DNA of 40,450 bases from SAR324 cluster bacterium. GTDB lineage: Bacteria; SAR324; XYD2-FULL-50-16. Positions 15,630 through 24,341 of this stretch are shown here, piece after piece (position 1 is the stretch's first letter; each line of letters begins with the position of its first letter). The notes beneath the pieces are model-generated. The model did not search any database. It had not been told where the DNA came from and worked only from the letters and a program-made list of their open reading frames with translations. The translations under genes and the position numbers were made by a program. The stretch is taken from NCBI GenBank assembly GCA_028282885.1, contig JANQGX010000044.1, positions 1 through 40,450 of the forward strand, written 5' to 3'.

Positions 15630-16934
15630 CTAAGTGTCATCCTGCTTGGCTATGAAATCAAGATAATTAGTGCGGGTGACGATGCCAATCAGGCTTTTTC
15701 CCTGGACAATGGGAAGGTGTCCAATGTTATTGGTAAAGAGGAGCTCCTCTATTTCCCGTATGGTCACATTCTTCGGGGCGGTAACCAGTTTGGTTGCCAT
15801 ATAGCCTTTAACGGATGAATGCATCTGGTTGCTCTTCCGGCCTTTCATGATGTCTCTCAAGGTCAGGAAGCCGACGAGTTGGCCCCTCTGGCTTATCACA
15901 GGGGCGCCGGTATGACTGGCGTCCTCCAGTGTCATGGAAGCTTCTATCAAAGTCAAGGTGTCCTTGAGGGTGACGACATCCTGAACCATGATATCTTCGG
16001 CAGTAATGGCAGGTTTCAGGGAGCCTTTCAAATGCTCTTCCAGATTGGCGAAAGTCATCATGCCCGATTGGTTTTTAATCAGGGCTGAAGCCGCTTTTTC
16101 GTGCCCGCCCCCGCCGAAGTAGTCCAGGAGTTTATCCAGCTTGATCGTGTCCTTCGCGCTTCGGGCAATAATCAAACTGTCATTGTTGCGGGTGAAATAG
16201 AAGACGCAAAAAATGGCTTCCGCTTTTTCCACTTCAAATATCTTTTCGATGACTGCTGCCAATCCGCTGACCTGGTTCTGTAGTTCGATATAGCTCAGGA
16301 TCAGGGAATGCCCGTTGATATCCTTGTACGTCAGCCTGTTCATGACATCGCGAAACAGACTTATCTGTTCGCGATCACTCATGGTTTCCAGGAATTTCTT
16401 GATTACCTTGAGCGAGGCGCCACACTTCAATAAATAGGCGGCGACTTCAAGGTCTTCTGAGGTCGTGGTATCGTGCTGGAAGTTGCCCGTGTCGGCATAG
16501 ATTCCAGTCAGGGCTATTGTGGCGTCTTCCGGTTCGATTCGGATCTGCTGTTTGATCAGTTCCAATCCGATATTGGTAGTATTGGAACCATAAGGACCGT
16601 ACTTCAACGTGGCTCCCTCAATGTCATCGCCATTGGAGGGATGATGATCATAGACGAGAATCTCGCCCTTGAAATCCTTTAAGTGATCAAAATACTCTTT
16701 GACGCGGCCGGCTGCCCTGGTATCCACGACAATGATTTTCTCAACCGTCTCCCCTTTGAGGTCTTTTGATTGGATGAACTGAAAGCGATTTTGATACAGG
16801 TTATACAGATTTCTGGCTGCCGGATGGATGAGGTGACTTTGGACCAGTTGGTAATCAGGGTACAGATACTTGATAAGCGCAATCGACCCGAAACAGTCCA
16901 GGTCCATGTTGGTATGTCCGAATATAACGTTCAT
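15630..16934 (-). CDS. DHH-DHHA1 phosphoesterase with two CBS domains
   Basis: A 434-residue protein. The DHH domain has HTNMDLDCFGS, VVDT, DHHPSNGD (Asp96-His97-His98) and YADTGNF, the metal ligands of DHH phosphoesterases. The DHHA1 part ends in GGGGHEKAAS. Two CBS motifs follow (about 312-365 and 370-430), likely binding adenine nucleotides. The same N-terminal order opens the long tRNA nucleotidyltransferase (A-adding) proteins of many bacteria, but here the polymerase domain is absent and the gene simply ends after the second CBS. It could act like NrnA on short RNA or cyclic dinucleotide products under adenylate control; the substrate is unknown. The start has only a weak ribosome site. 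Confidence 0.9.
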   Translation of the reverse strand: MNVIFGHTNMDLDCFGSIALIKYLYPDYQLVQSHLIHPAARNLYNLYQNRFQFIQSKDLKGETVEKIIVVDTRAAGRVKEYFDHLKDFKGEILVYDHHPSNGDDIEGATLKYGPYGSNTTNIGLELIKQQIRIEPEDATIALTGIYADTGNFQHDTTTSEDLEVAAYLLKCGASLKVIKKFLETMSDREQISLFRDVMNRLTYKDINGHSLILSYIELQNQVSGLAAVIEKIFEVEKAEAIFCVFYFTRNNDSLIIARSAKDTIKLDKLLDYFGGGGHEKAASALIKNQSGMMTFANLEEHLKGSLKPAITAEDIMVQDVVTLKDTLTLIEASMTLEDASHTGAPVISQRGQLVGFLTLRDIMKGRKSNQMHSSVKGYMATKLVTAPKNVTIREIEELLFTNNIGHLPIVQGKSLIGIVTRTNYLDFIAKQDDT

Positions 16935-17156
16935 TCTCTATTCTTATCTGCCTGGCATAACCGGAATCGTGATTGGAACCGTTCTGATCTTCGGTATGCG
17001 TTGGGGGAAGGTCCGTTGATAACGGAACGACGATGAGCCAATTCTATCTGATACTACCTTTAAATACGGTTGCTGACAACTATCCTGTGGGTGCTAATCA
17101 ACCCATCTTTAATAGAAACCGTATCCTGGCGGTATGGGAGTTAGTGCATTTTAATC

Positions 17157-17180
17157 TGTCTCAATATACCATCTGAGACA
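17157..17180. repeat. TGTCTCA/TGAGACA inverted repeat after ptsP
   Basis: TGTCTCA (17157-17163) and TGAGACA (17174-17180) with a 10-base centre lie just past the ptsP stop. It could be a weak terminator for ptsP (no T-run) or an operator for the DHH-CBS gene. Its arms are identical to the inner arms of the suf palindrome at 9957-9982, and AGATTGTA follows on the same side at both sites. Confidence 0.4.
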
Positions 17181-17193
17181 AGATTGTATCGAT

Positions 17194-19326
17194 TCACTCG
17201 GATCCCGATTCCGAATATTTCTGAATCAGGTTCGACCTGATGGTCCCCAGGGTGTAGGGATTGACACTGAACTGTCTGTATCCGATGTGAATCAGGATGG
17301 ATAACAAACTCGGATCTGTGGCGATTTCACCGCAGATTTCCACCTCTTTACCGCTGTTTTTGGTTTTCTGGTAAATCAGATCCAGCAGGTTGACAAAGGG
17401 TTGCATATCTGGACTGTACAAATAGCTGACATGGGAGTTGTTCCTGTCTACCGCACAGAAGTACTGAAACAGATCATTGGTACCAATACTGAAGAAGTCC
17501 GCTTTGTCACTTAATTCCTCAAGTATAAATACAGAGGACGGGATCTCAATCATGGCTCCAACTGGAAGTGGCTTGATTCCCATTTCGTTGGCAGTCTGAT
17601 GGATAAAATCCTTGGCTGTAACAAATTCTTTGGTCTCGGTTATGAAAGGGATCATCAGCTTGCTGTTGCCGCCGACAGAGGCTTGCAAGAGAGCACGAAC
17701 CTGTTCCTTGAAAAGATCACGTTTTTCCAGGAGCAAACGGAGTCCTCTCAACCCAAGGGCCGGGTTGTCTTCAGTAATATCGGTTCTGTTTCTTTTGTCA
17801 GCCCCCAGATCCAGAAGCCTGAATACAACGGGGCCGTTTGGAAAGCTTTCCAGAATTTGAGAATAGAGTTGGACCTGGGCATCAAAGGTAAAATTGCCCT
17901 TTCTCTGCAGATAGAATATCTCGGTTCGAACCAGTCCGATCCCATCCGCCATGACGGCAGAGGCTTTGACAGCGTCGTTGATACTGGATACATTTGAATA
18001 CAGCTTGATTCCCTGCCCCTTGATTACAGTGTCATCTATATCCCCGATTTCTTTCTCTTCCCGCGCTTTGGTCTGTTTTTCCTTTTGTAACTGGTAATCC
18101 TGCAGGATTTCGGGGGAGGGATTGATGATGATCTTCCCTTCGAAGCCGTCAACAATAATCGTGTTGGCAAATTCTGTCAGTTTCAGCAAATACTCCACCC
18201 CACTTACGGCAGGAATCTGCCTGTTTCTGGCGAGAATGGCGGTATGGGAAGTGGGGCCGTCTTTCTGAGTAACAAAACCGGCTACCCTTTCCATATCCAG
18301 AGATGCTGTTTCTCCCGGGGTCAGCCGGTCTGCAATAACGATACTGTTGGTTTTCAGCTCGGCTGTTTTTTGCAGAACCCCGAGGTTGGAAAGGAGTCTT
18401 TGGCAGATATCCTCTACATCCGAAGCCCGTTCCCGAAGATAAGCATCCGGAATGGACTTAAAACCACGAATGAACTTATTGGAGACAAAACGGATGCTGA
18501 AGGCTGCGCCTTTATGATGTTTGGTAATATGGTGCAGGATTCCCTTTTTGTAGGACGGATCCTGAAGCATTAGCAAATGACCGCTGAAGATATCGGAACC
18601 AAAATGTTCCTTGCTCGATTCCATCTGCTCAATTAATTGTAGCAACTCGTTTCTGGTTGATTCAAAAGCCTGCTCCAGATGGGTCTTTTCAGCCTCCATA
18701 TCGAACTCACCATGACTGCATTCTATATATTGCGAGATCAGGTGAACCGGCGTCCCAATCGCAATACCCCCGGAAAGCGGCAGCCCGGTAAGCTCCAGAT
18801 CCTTTCCGGACTGTACCTGTTCGCTCTCTTCGTACAGCTCCGAAATGTTATACTTGCGAACCACTCCGGAAACCAGCGATCCAACGGTTATCAGGAGTTT
18901 CTCCATAACCGGGTCAAGTTCCTTGCTTTCCTGGAATTGAAAAACCAGTACTCCCAGGATCGACTTCTTGTCTCTCAGGGGTATTCCGATAAAGGTATCA
19001 AAAGGCTCTTCTCCAATACCGGGGAAATACTTGAATTTTTCATGATTGGACGCCTGTTGAATGAATTGAAAGCTCTCTTCCGAATAGACCAATCCGGTTA
19101 ACCCTTCACTTGGTTTCATGCTGACTTTGCCGATGCTGTCTTCGTGAAGGCCGTGATTCGCGATCATCACCAACATCTCGGTATTATGATTAAACAGATA
19201 GATTGAACAGACATCGCTTTCAAGAAATCTGCTCAGTCGGGACACAATGCTCTGAAGAGCCTTGTCATAAGTCTCGGCATCAAGAATAATATTTCCAATA
19301 TTCAGCAAAAGCTCTAAATCTTCCAT
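17194..19326 (-). CDS. ptsP: PtsP, GAF-domain phosphoenolpyruvate-protein phosphotransferase
   Basis: A 710-residue Enzyme I-type protein that takes phosphate from PEP and passes it to an HPr/NPr protein. A GAF sensor domain fills residues 1-165. The phosphohistidine domain has GPTSHTAILAR with His361. The PEP-binding barrel has GLVRTEIFYL, LLDLGADK, NPALGLRGLR, the SIGTNDLFQY motif and the catalytic Cys in VEICGE. This is the nitrogen-type (PtsP) layout, usually regulatory rather than for sugar uptake. I start at the ATG at 19326; the open frame begins six codons earlier at a TTG without a ribosome site. No HPr or EIIA gene is in the window. Confidence 0.94.
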   Translation of the reverse strand: MEDLELLLNIGNIILDAETYDKALQSIVSRLSRFLESDVCSIYLFNHNTEMLVMIANHGLHEDSIGKVSMKPSEGLTGLVYSEESFQFIQQASNHEKFKYFPGIGEEPFDTFIGIPLRDKKSILGVLVFQFQESKELDPVMEKLLITVGSLVSGVVRKYNISELYEESEQVQSGKDLELTGLPLSGGIAIGTPVHLISQYIECSHGEFDMEAEKTHLEQAFESTRNELLQLIEQMESSKEHFGSDIFSGHLLMLQDPSYKKGILHHITKHHKGAAFSIRFVSNKFIRGFKSIPDAYLRERASDVEDICQRLLSNLGVLQKTAELKTNSIVIADRLTPGETASLDMERVAGFVTQKDGPTSHTAILARNRQIPAVSGVEYLLKLTEFANTIIVDGFEGKIIINPSPEILQDYQLQKEKQTKAREEKEIGDIDDTVIKGQGIKLYSNVSSINDAVKASAVMADGIGLVRTEIFYLQRKGNFTFDAQVQLYSQILESFPNGPVVFRLLDLGADKRNRTDITEDNPALGLRGLRLLLEKRDLFKEQVRALLQASVGGNSKLMIPFITETKEFVTAKDFIHQTANEMGIKPLPVGAMIEIPSSVFILEELSDKADFFSIGTNDLFQYFCAVDRNNSHVSYLYSPDMQPFVNLLDLIYQKTKNSGKEVEICGEIATDPSLLSILIHIGYRQFSVNPYTLGTIRSNLIQKYSESGSE

Positions 19327-19511
19327 GGAGTTTCCGGCATGCAAATGGGATTTTGTTTTAATCTGGTTCAGGCTTCGCCTGCGGTTTCAATGATCTGATT
19401 CCGGATTCAAAAATTGATCGTGCGTATATGTTGCAGGGCAATTACGACTGAAGGTTTATCAGCACGGTTTCTATAATCCCTATAACGCAAATTTACGAAA
19501 ACTGAAATGAT

Positions 19512-20261
19512 ATGACCCAGCAAGTTCTGAAGTCGAAAAACAAATTTAAAACGGATCGCCATTTTATTCTCTGGCCCAGACTGATCCGGGGCACTCTGAT
19601 ACAACGCTATAAACGTTTTTTGGCCGATGTAAAGCTTGATAATGGGACCATTGTTACGGCCCATTGCGCCAACTCCGGAAGCATGAAGGCCTGCAAAGAG
19701 CCGGGGAATCCGGTTTATCTCTCATTCCATGATGATCCCAAGAGGAAACTCAAATATACCTGGGAGATCATTGAAATGGATACTTCACCGGTTGGGGTCA
19801 ATACCGGCTGGCCCAACAGGTTGGTTGCCCAGGCAATAATCAATGATGTCATAGCCGAGTTAACCGGGTATTCCGAACTTCACAGCGAGGTAAAGGTTGG
19901 TGACCATAGCCGGCTGGATCTGTTGCTGACCGATGGAAACAACAAGAAATGCTATATCGAAGTCAAGAACTGCACCCTGGTGGAAGACGGTGTTGCTTCT
20001 TTTCCGGATGCCGTTACCCAACGGGGCAGAAAGCACCTTGTGGAACTACAGAAACTGCAGAAGCAGGGTGCTCGTTGTGTTATGTTCTATCTGGTTCAAC
20101 GAATGGATGCGGAAATCTTTACCCCAGCCGATACAATCGATCCGGAATATGGAGCGGAACTCAGAAAAGCCCGGGAGAATGGCATTGAAATCCTGGTGTA
20201 TGACGTCTCTATCGATCAGACGAAAATCGGAATCCGCAACAGACTGCCACATAAACTATGA
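19512..20261 (+). CDS. sfsA: SfsA family protein
   Basis: A 249-residue SfsA protein. The N-terminal OB-like part holds RYKRFLADVKLDNG and AHCANSGSM; the C-terminal nuclease-like part holds SRLDLLL, the IEVKNCTL motif and FPDAVTQRGRKHL. Length matches E. coli SfsA, named for stimulating sugar fermentation; the fold of the C-terminal half resembles restriction-type nucleases, and the true role is not settled. The ATG at 19512 lacks a strong ribosome site. It is divergent from ptsP and converges with nifU. Confidence 0.94.
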   Translation: MTQQVLKSKNKFKTDRHFILWPRLIRGTLIQRYKRFLADVKLDNGTIVTAHCANSGSMKACKEPGNPVYLSFHDDPKRKLKYTWEIIEMDTSPVGVNTGWPNRLVAQAIINDVIAELTGYSELHSEVKVGDHSRLDLLLTDGNNKKCYIEVKNCTLVEDGVASFPDAVTQRGRKHLVELQKLQKQGARCVMFYLVQRMDAEIFTPADTIDPEYGAELRKARENGIEILVYDVSIDQTKIGIRNRLPHKL

Positions 20262-20280
20262 AATCATTTGCCTGCCCTGA

Positions 20281-20892
20281 CTATTGATCAAAATGCTTGG
20301 TCAGGTAATCCTGCATGACAACAGTCGCATCCTGCCTGCATTCTCCGCAACTGGTGCTGATTTTGGTCATCTCCTGAAGATCGTAAAACGTCCTGGCACC
20401 TTCCAGGACAGCCTCTTCAATATCGTGATCGGTAATTTCAAGACATTCGCAGATGATCTTGGCCTCCTCCTCAACAACCTTATCCTCCATCCCGTTTTTG
20501 AAGTAGTAATTGTTGATTGCCTTTCTCAACGCCTTATCTCCCAGAACAGAGCAATGAACTTTATTATCGGGCAGTCCGTCAAGCTCCATGGCGATATCTT
20601 TGGGAGACAGGTTAAAAGCTGCGTCCAGATCCATTCCTTTTACCATTTCAGACAGCACCGAGGTACTGGCAATGGCGCTGGCGCAGCCATATGTCTGCCA
20701 TTTGCAGTCGGAAATAGTGTTGTTATCCTTATCTACTGAAATAAAGACGATCATCTGATCACCACATTTGACATTTCCTGTTTCTCCCCTGGCGTCATAA
20801 TCGAAGTCCTTTTCATCGGCCAGTACGTTTCTGGGGTTCATGAAGTGATCTTTGACTTTCTCGGAGTAAATCCAACCGGCTTGTGCATTCAT
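20281..20892 (-). CDS. nifU: NifU-like scaffold with IscU and BFD [2Fe-2S] domains
   Basis: A 203-residue Fe-S scaffold. The N-terminal IscU domain has Cys43 and Asp45 (VKCGD), Cys70 (YGCASAIAS) and Cys114 (VHCSVLGDKALR). The second domain is a BFD-type [2Fe-2S] module with Cys148, Cys150, Cys182 and Cys185 (ICECLEIT and SCGECR). The third domain of classical NifU (the NFU thioredoxin-like part with CxxC) is absent. It overlaps nifS by one base (TAATG) and has a GGGGAG ribosome site. No nitrogenase genes are present, so this is a general Fe-S assembly system, comparable to NIF-type systems of other anaerobes. Confidence 0.95.
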   Translation of the reverse strand: MNAQAGWIYSEKVKDHFMNPRNVLADEKDFDYDARGETGNVKCGDQMIVFISVDKDNNTISDCKWQTYGCASAIASTSVLSEMVKGMDLDAAFNLSPKDIAMELDGLPDNKVHCSVLGDKALRKAINNYYFKNGMEDKVVEEEAKIICECLEITDHDIEEAVLEGARTFYDLQEMTKISTSCGECRQDATVVMQDYLTKHFDQ

Positions 20893-22124
20893 TAATTTCT
20901 CCCCTGATAGATTGTGGACATGCGGCGCACCCTCTGGATGGTGGATGTCAATTTCTCAATAAAATACTCTACCTCCTGTTCCGTGGTTTCTCTTCCCATA
21001 CTGATTCTGATTGACCCGTGGGCCCATTCCGGTTCCAGCCCCATCGCCAGAAGCACATGTGAAGGATCCAGGGAGCCGGAGGCGCACGCTGATCCGGTGG
21101 AAACCGCTACTCCTTCCAGGTCCAAATAAAGCAGTATTGCTTCTCCTTCGGCACCTTCAAAAGAGGCATTCAGAGTGGTCTGAACACAATCATCCTGATG
21201 TCCGAGGAATTTGACGTCAGGTATATTGTCGATAATCCCCTGCTTCATCATGCTTCTGAAACTGGTCAAACGTTTGGTTTCATCCTCCATCTCCAGAGCT
21301 CGCATCTCTACAGCTTTGCCAAGTGCAATAATCCCAAGGGTGTTTTCGGTTCCCGCGCGTCTGCCTTTTTCCTGATGGCCTCCGCGAATCAAGGGACAAA
21401 AGGTGGTTCCTTTTTTAACGTATAAGGCACCGATCCCCTTGGGACCGTATATTTTGTGCCCGGACAGCGATAAAAAATCCACGTCCAGCTCCTTGACATC
21501 AACCGGCATTTTCCCTACAGCCTGAATACCATCTGTGTGAAACAGGGCGCCGTTTTCATGGGCGATCTGAGCCAGGGCTTTGATGTCCTGAATCGTTCCT
21601 GTTTCGTTGTTGACCATCATGACGGAAACCAGACCCGTCTCCTGCCCGATTTGCTCTTTTAGCTGGTCGATCTTAACCTTGCCATCCGGATTAACCTCCA
21701 GGAAGGCAACCTGGTTTCCCCTGTCGCTGAGACACTTGGCTGTTTCAAGTATACAAGGGTGTTCAATAACCGAGGTGAAAACCGATGGTTTTTTATCCGT
21801 CTGGTTGATCAAACAGGAATGAAACTGGTTGCAGGTCATGTTCTGTAAAACCGTGTTGTTCGCCTCCGAACCACTCCCCATGAATATAATCTCTTCCGCG
21901 CTGGCTCCAATGAAGGATGCCACTCGTTCCCTTGCCTCTTCAACTTTATCCCTGGCGATTCTGCCATACCCGTGAAGACTGGAAGGATTACCAAAATCCA
22001 TCATGGTTTCCTGCATCGTCTTGATAACTTCCGGATGAAGCGGGGTAGTTGCGTTGTGATCGAAATAAACCATCTTTTGTCCTGTCATCTTTTTTGCCTG
22101 TCTAAATTTTTTTGTTTTCTCCAT
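20892..22124 (-). CDS. nifS: Cysteine desulfurase NifS/IscS type
   Basis: A 410-residue group I cysteine desulfurase, PLP-dependent, supplying sulfur to the adjacent NifU. The PLP Lys is in LSGHKIYGPKG, the N-terminal FDHNATTPLHP motif is typical, and the persulfide Cys lies in STGSACASGS in the long flexible loop that distinguishes it from SufS. Three in-frame ATGs are possible. The last, before VYFDHNATT, has AGGA at good spacing and matches the usual family start, so the first 17 residues may not be translated. A promoter candidate lies about 150 bases upstream. It is the second desulfurase in the window. Confidence 0.95.
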   Translation of the reverse strand: MEKTKKFRQAKKMTGQKMVYFDHNATTPLHPEVIKTMQETMMDFGNPSSLHGYGRIARDKVEEARERVASFIGASAEEIIFMGSGSEANNTVLQNMTCNQFHSCLINQTDKKPSVFTSVIEHPCILETAKCLSDRGNQVAFLEVNPDGKVKIDQLKEQIGQETGLVSVMMVNNETGTIQDIKALAQIAHENGALFHTDGIQAVGKMPVDVKELDVDFLSLSGHKIYGPKGIGALYVKKGTTFCPLIRGGHQEKGRRAGTENTLGIIALGKAVEMRALEMEDETKRLTSFRSMMKQGIIDNIPDVKFLGHQDDCVQTTLNASFEGAEGEAILLYLDLEGVAVSTGSACASGSLDPSHVLLAMGLEPEWAHGSIRISMGRETTEQEVEYFIEKLTSTIQRVRRMSTIYQGRN

Positions 22125-22272
22125 CAGTCCGGAGCTTGGTTTTCGTCTGAAGAATTGTGTCTGCTACTATTACCAAAATTCAGTTTTCCGGTTGGCAAAG
22201 CCGAACCAGATATCATTCCGCCTAATATTATGACCGAATCGGCCTACTCCTTCATCTTATTTTCCCAAGTTT

Positions 22273-22301
22273 TGTGTAATAAAATCAATGACTGTTGTCA
22301 A
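22273..22301 (-). promoter_or_regulatory. Candidate nifSU promoter
   Basis: On the minus strand a consensus TTGACA (22296-22301) is followed after 17 bases by TACACA (22273-22278), a partial -10 match. It would give a leader of about 140 bases before nifS and would let nifSU be expressed apart from cysEK. Confidence 0.45.
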
Positions 22302-22312
22302 TATTGTTTATT

Positions 22313-22351
22313 AGGTTAGTGAACATTATGATAATCCACCATTCCTAACCT
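22313..22351 (-). terminator. Inverted repeat after cysK, possible terminator or operator
   Basis: On the plus strand AGGTTAG (22313-22319) and CTAACCT (22345-22351) are perfect 7-bp arms with a 25-base loop. It lies 67 bases past the cysK stop and just upstream of the nifSU promoter candidate. A short AT-rich run follows on the minus strand but no solid T-run, so a regulator site for nifSU is equally possible. Confidence 0.35.
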
Positions 22352-22417
22352 GACCGGAATACATGATTGCTTTGATTCGTGAATCCCCGTTTTCTGCCTG
22401 CATGTTGCCAATGTTCA

Positions 22418-23344
22418 TCATGCTTCAAACAGGTTTGTTGAAAGATATCTCTCACCGGTGTCAGGCAGGACAGAGACAATTAGTTTATCACGGAATTCAT
22501 CCCGGGCTGCAGTTTGCAGTGCAGCCCATGCCGATGCTCCGGATGAGATTCCACACAGTATTCCCTCCTGTTTCGCCAGCAATTTGGCTGTATCCAGCGC
22601 GTCTTCATTGGATACAGTGACTATACGATCTATAATATCCGTATTGAGAATCTCCGGAACAAATCCGGCACCGATTCCCTGGATTTTGTGAGGACCGGGT
22701 TTACCGCCGGAAAGGACAGGCGAGTCTGCCGGTTCAACGGCCACGACGCTTAACGATTCTTTTCTTGATTTTAATACCTCTCCAACCCCGGTAATGGTTC
22801 CGCCAGTTCCTACCCCGGCGATGAATACATCTATCTCACCATTGGTAGCCTGCCAGATTTCTTCGGCAGTTGTTTTGCGATGAATTTCAGGATTAGCCGG
22901 ATTCCCGAACTGATTGGGCATATGAGCCTCCGGGTTCTCTTTCAGAATCTCTTCAGCTTTTGCTATGGAACCTTTCATCCCCTTATCTCCCGGGGTTAAA
23001 ACCAGTTCGGCACCAAGGTGGCTGAGTAGTTTTCTCCTCTCAATACTCATGGATTCGGGCATGGTCAATATCAACCTGTAGCCTCTGGCTGCGCAAATCA
23101 TGGCAAGTGCCAGACCTGTATTACCACTGGTAGGCTCTACAATCAAAGAGCCCGGCTTGATCTGCCCTTTAGCTTCGGCAGCTTCTATCATGGAGAGACC
23201 GATCCTGTCCTTTACGCTTCCCAGGGGGTTCCTGGACTCGGTCTTAACAAGAATAGTGGCATGCTCTTTCGGGTTGATACGATTAAGCTTTAACAGAGGG
23301 GTGGAACCGATGGTGCTTCCCACTTCGTTTGCGGTGTTTTGCAT
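22418..23344 (-). CDS. cysK: Cysteine synthase A (O-acetylserine sulfhydrylase)
   Basis: A 308-residue PLP enzyme that makes cysteine from O-acetylserine and sulfide. The PLP Lys45 is in LGSVKDR. The substrate loop is PTSGNTG and the PLP phosphate loop is GVGTGGTITG. The C-terminal GISSGASA and LPDTGERYLST match CysK. I start at the ATG at 23344, which has GGAG six bases upstream; the open frame goes back to a TTG at 23362. It lies 43 bases after cysE, so the two form a cysteine biosynthesis operon and could form the CysE-CysK complex. Its product feeds both desulfurases here. Confidence 0.96.
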   Translation of the reverse strand: MQNTANEVGSTIGSTPLLKLNRINPKEHATILVKTESRNPLGSVKDRIGLSMIEAAEAKGQIKPGSLIVEPTSGNTGLALAMICAARGYRLILTMPESMSIERRKLLSHLGAELVLTPGDKGMKGSIAKAEEILKENPEAHMPNQFGNPANPEIHRKTTAEEIWQATNGEIDVFIAGVGTGGTITGVGEVLKSRKESLSVVAVEPADSPVLSGGKPGPHKIQGIGAGFVPEILNTDIIDRIVTVSNEDALDTAKLLAKQEGILCGISSGASAWAALQTAARDEFRDKLIVSVLPDTGERYLSTNLFEA

Positions 23345-23387
23345 AGTCATCTCCGAATTCAACGGGTGCTGGATTGAAAGAAGGTTA

Positions 23388-24341
23388 TCAATTGTAGACT
23401 AACCTGGGGGTTTCCATAATAACTTTCGTGTTTGGCGGAACGGAATCGGTCAACCAGACGTTTCCTCCCACTACACTGCCTTTGCCAATGGTCGTTTCTC
23501 CCCCTAAAATAGTTGCTCCGGAGTAGATGATAACATCATCTTCGATAGTGGGGTGTCTTTTGGTACCCTTCATCCGCGCTCCTGCATCGGGGGGAAGTGA
23601 ATGAGCCCCCAGGGTCACTCCCTGGTATATTCTCACATTGTCCCCGATAACAGTTGTTTCTCCAATGACCACACCGGTGCCGTGGTCGATGACGAAGCTT
23701 TCTCCGATTTCCGCCCCGGGATGAATATCAATTCCGGTTTGGCTATGTGCATATTCCGACATGGTTCTGGGCAATATGGGAACCTGTAATTGGGATAAAA
23801 TATGGGCGATTCTGTAGATAGTGATGGCCTGAATTCCGGGAAAGCTGAAAATAATTTCATCATAGCTGCTGGCGGAAGGATCACCATTAAAGGTAGCTTT
23901 TACATCTTTGGCTAAAGTTTTTCGAATGCCCGGTATCGTATCCAGTAATTGAAGAGCAATTGTTTGTCCCTGATCCCGGCAATCTGAACACTCTTTCTGG
24001 TAGCGAAAGCAGTCATGGCGGATACTGTTGGCTACCTGCTCAGCAAGAAGATCGAAAACCACCGACACCGACTGCCCCATACTGTATTTTAGATTTACCG
24101 GGTTTAAACGGGACCTGCTGAAGTAACCGGGAAAGATTATCTCTTTCAACTGATTGAGAATCTCTATTACTGATTCAACAGAGGGGATCGGTTCATAATC
24201 GATGTGGGTATAGCATTCGGCATCTGAGCAACTATCAATAATTCGTTCCGTGACTCCCGGGAGTTGGCCACTTGTTGTCTCTGAAACACCGGCTTTTTTT
24301 CGGCACTGTTTTTGATTGCGGTCGGATTGTTGATTTTCCAT
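23388..24341 (-). CDS. cysE: Serine O-acetyltransferase, long form
   Basis: A 317-residue enzyme that acetylates serine with acetyl-CoA, the committed step to cysteine. The C-terminal left-handed beta-helix has hexapeptide repeats with the active-site His residues in VIDHGTGVVIGET and KRHPTI. The helical N-terminal part of about 160 residues is longer than in E. coli CysE and has a Cys cluster (CFRYQKECSDC), a pattern I associate with the longer CysE/SatA forms. The first 50 residues are Ser/Gln/Cys-rich and may be disordered. The ATG at 24341 has AAAGGA eight bases upstream, better than the TTG at 24380. First gene of the cysE-cysK operon. Confidence 0.94.
   Translation of the reverse strand: MENQQSDRNQKQCRKKAGVSETTSGQLPGVTERIIDSCSDAECYTHIDYEPIPSVESVIEILNQLKEIIFPGYFSRSRLNPVNLKYSMGQSVSVVFDLLAEQVANSIRHDCFRYQKECSDCRDQGQTIALQLLDTIPGIRKTLAKDVKATFNGDPSASSYDEIIFSFPGIQAITIYRIAHILSQLQVPILPRTMSEYAHSQTGIDIHPGAEIGESFVIDHGTGVVIGETTVIGDNVRIYQGVTLGAHSLPPDAGARMKGTKRHPTIEDDVIIYSGATILGGETTIGKGSVVGGNVWLTDSVPPNTKVIMETPRLVYN

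Noticed and set aside
20281..22124. Nitrogen fixation locus
   Set aside because: Only nifS and a shortened nifU are present, with no nitrogenase or nif regulatory genes in the window.
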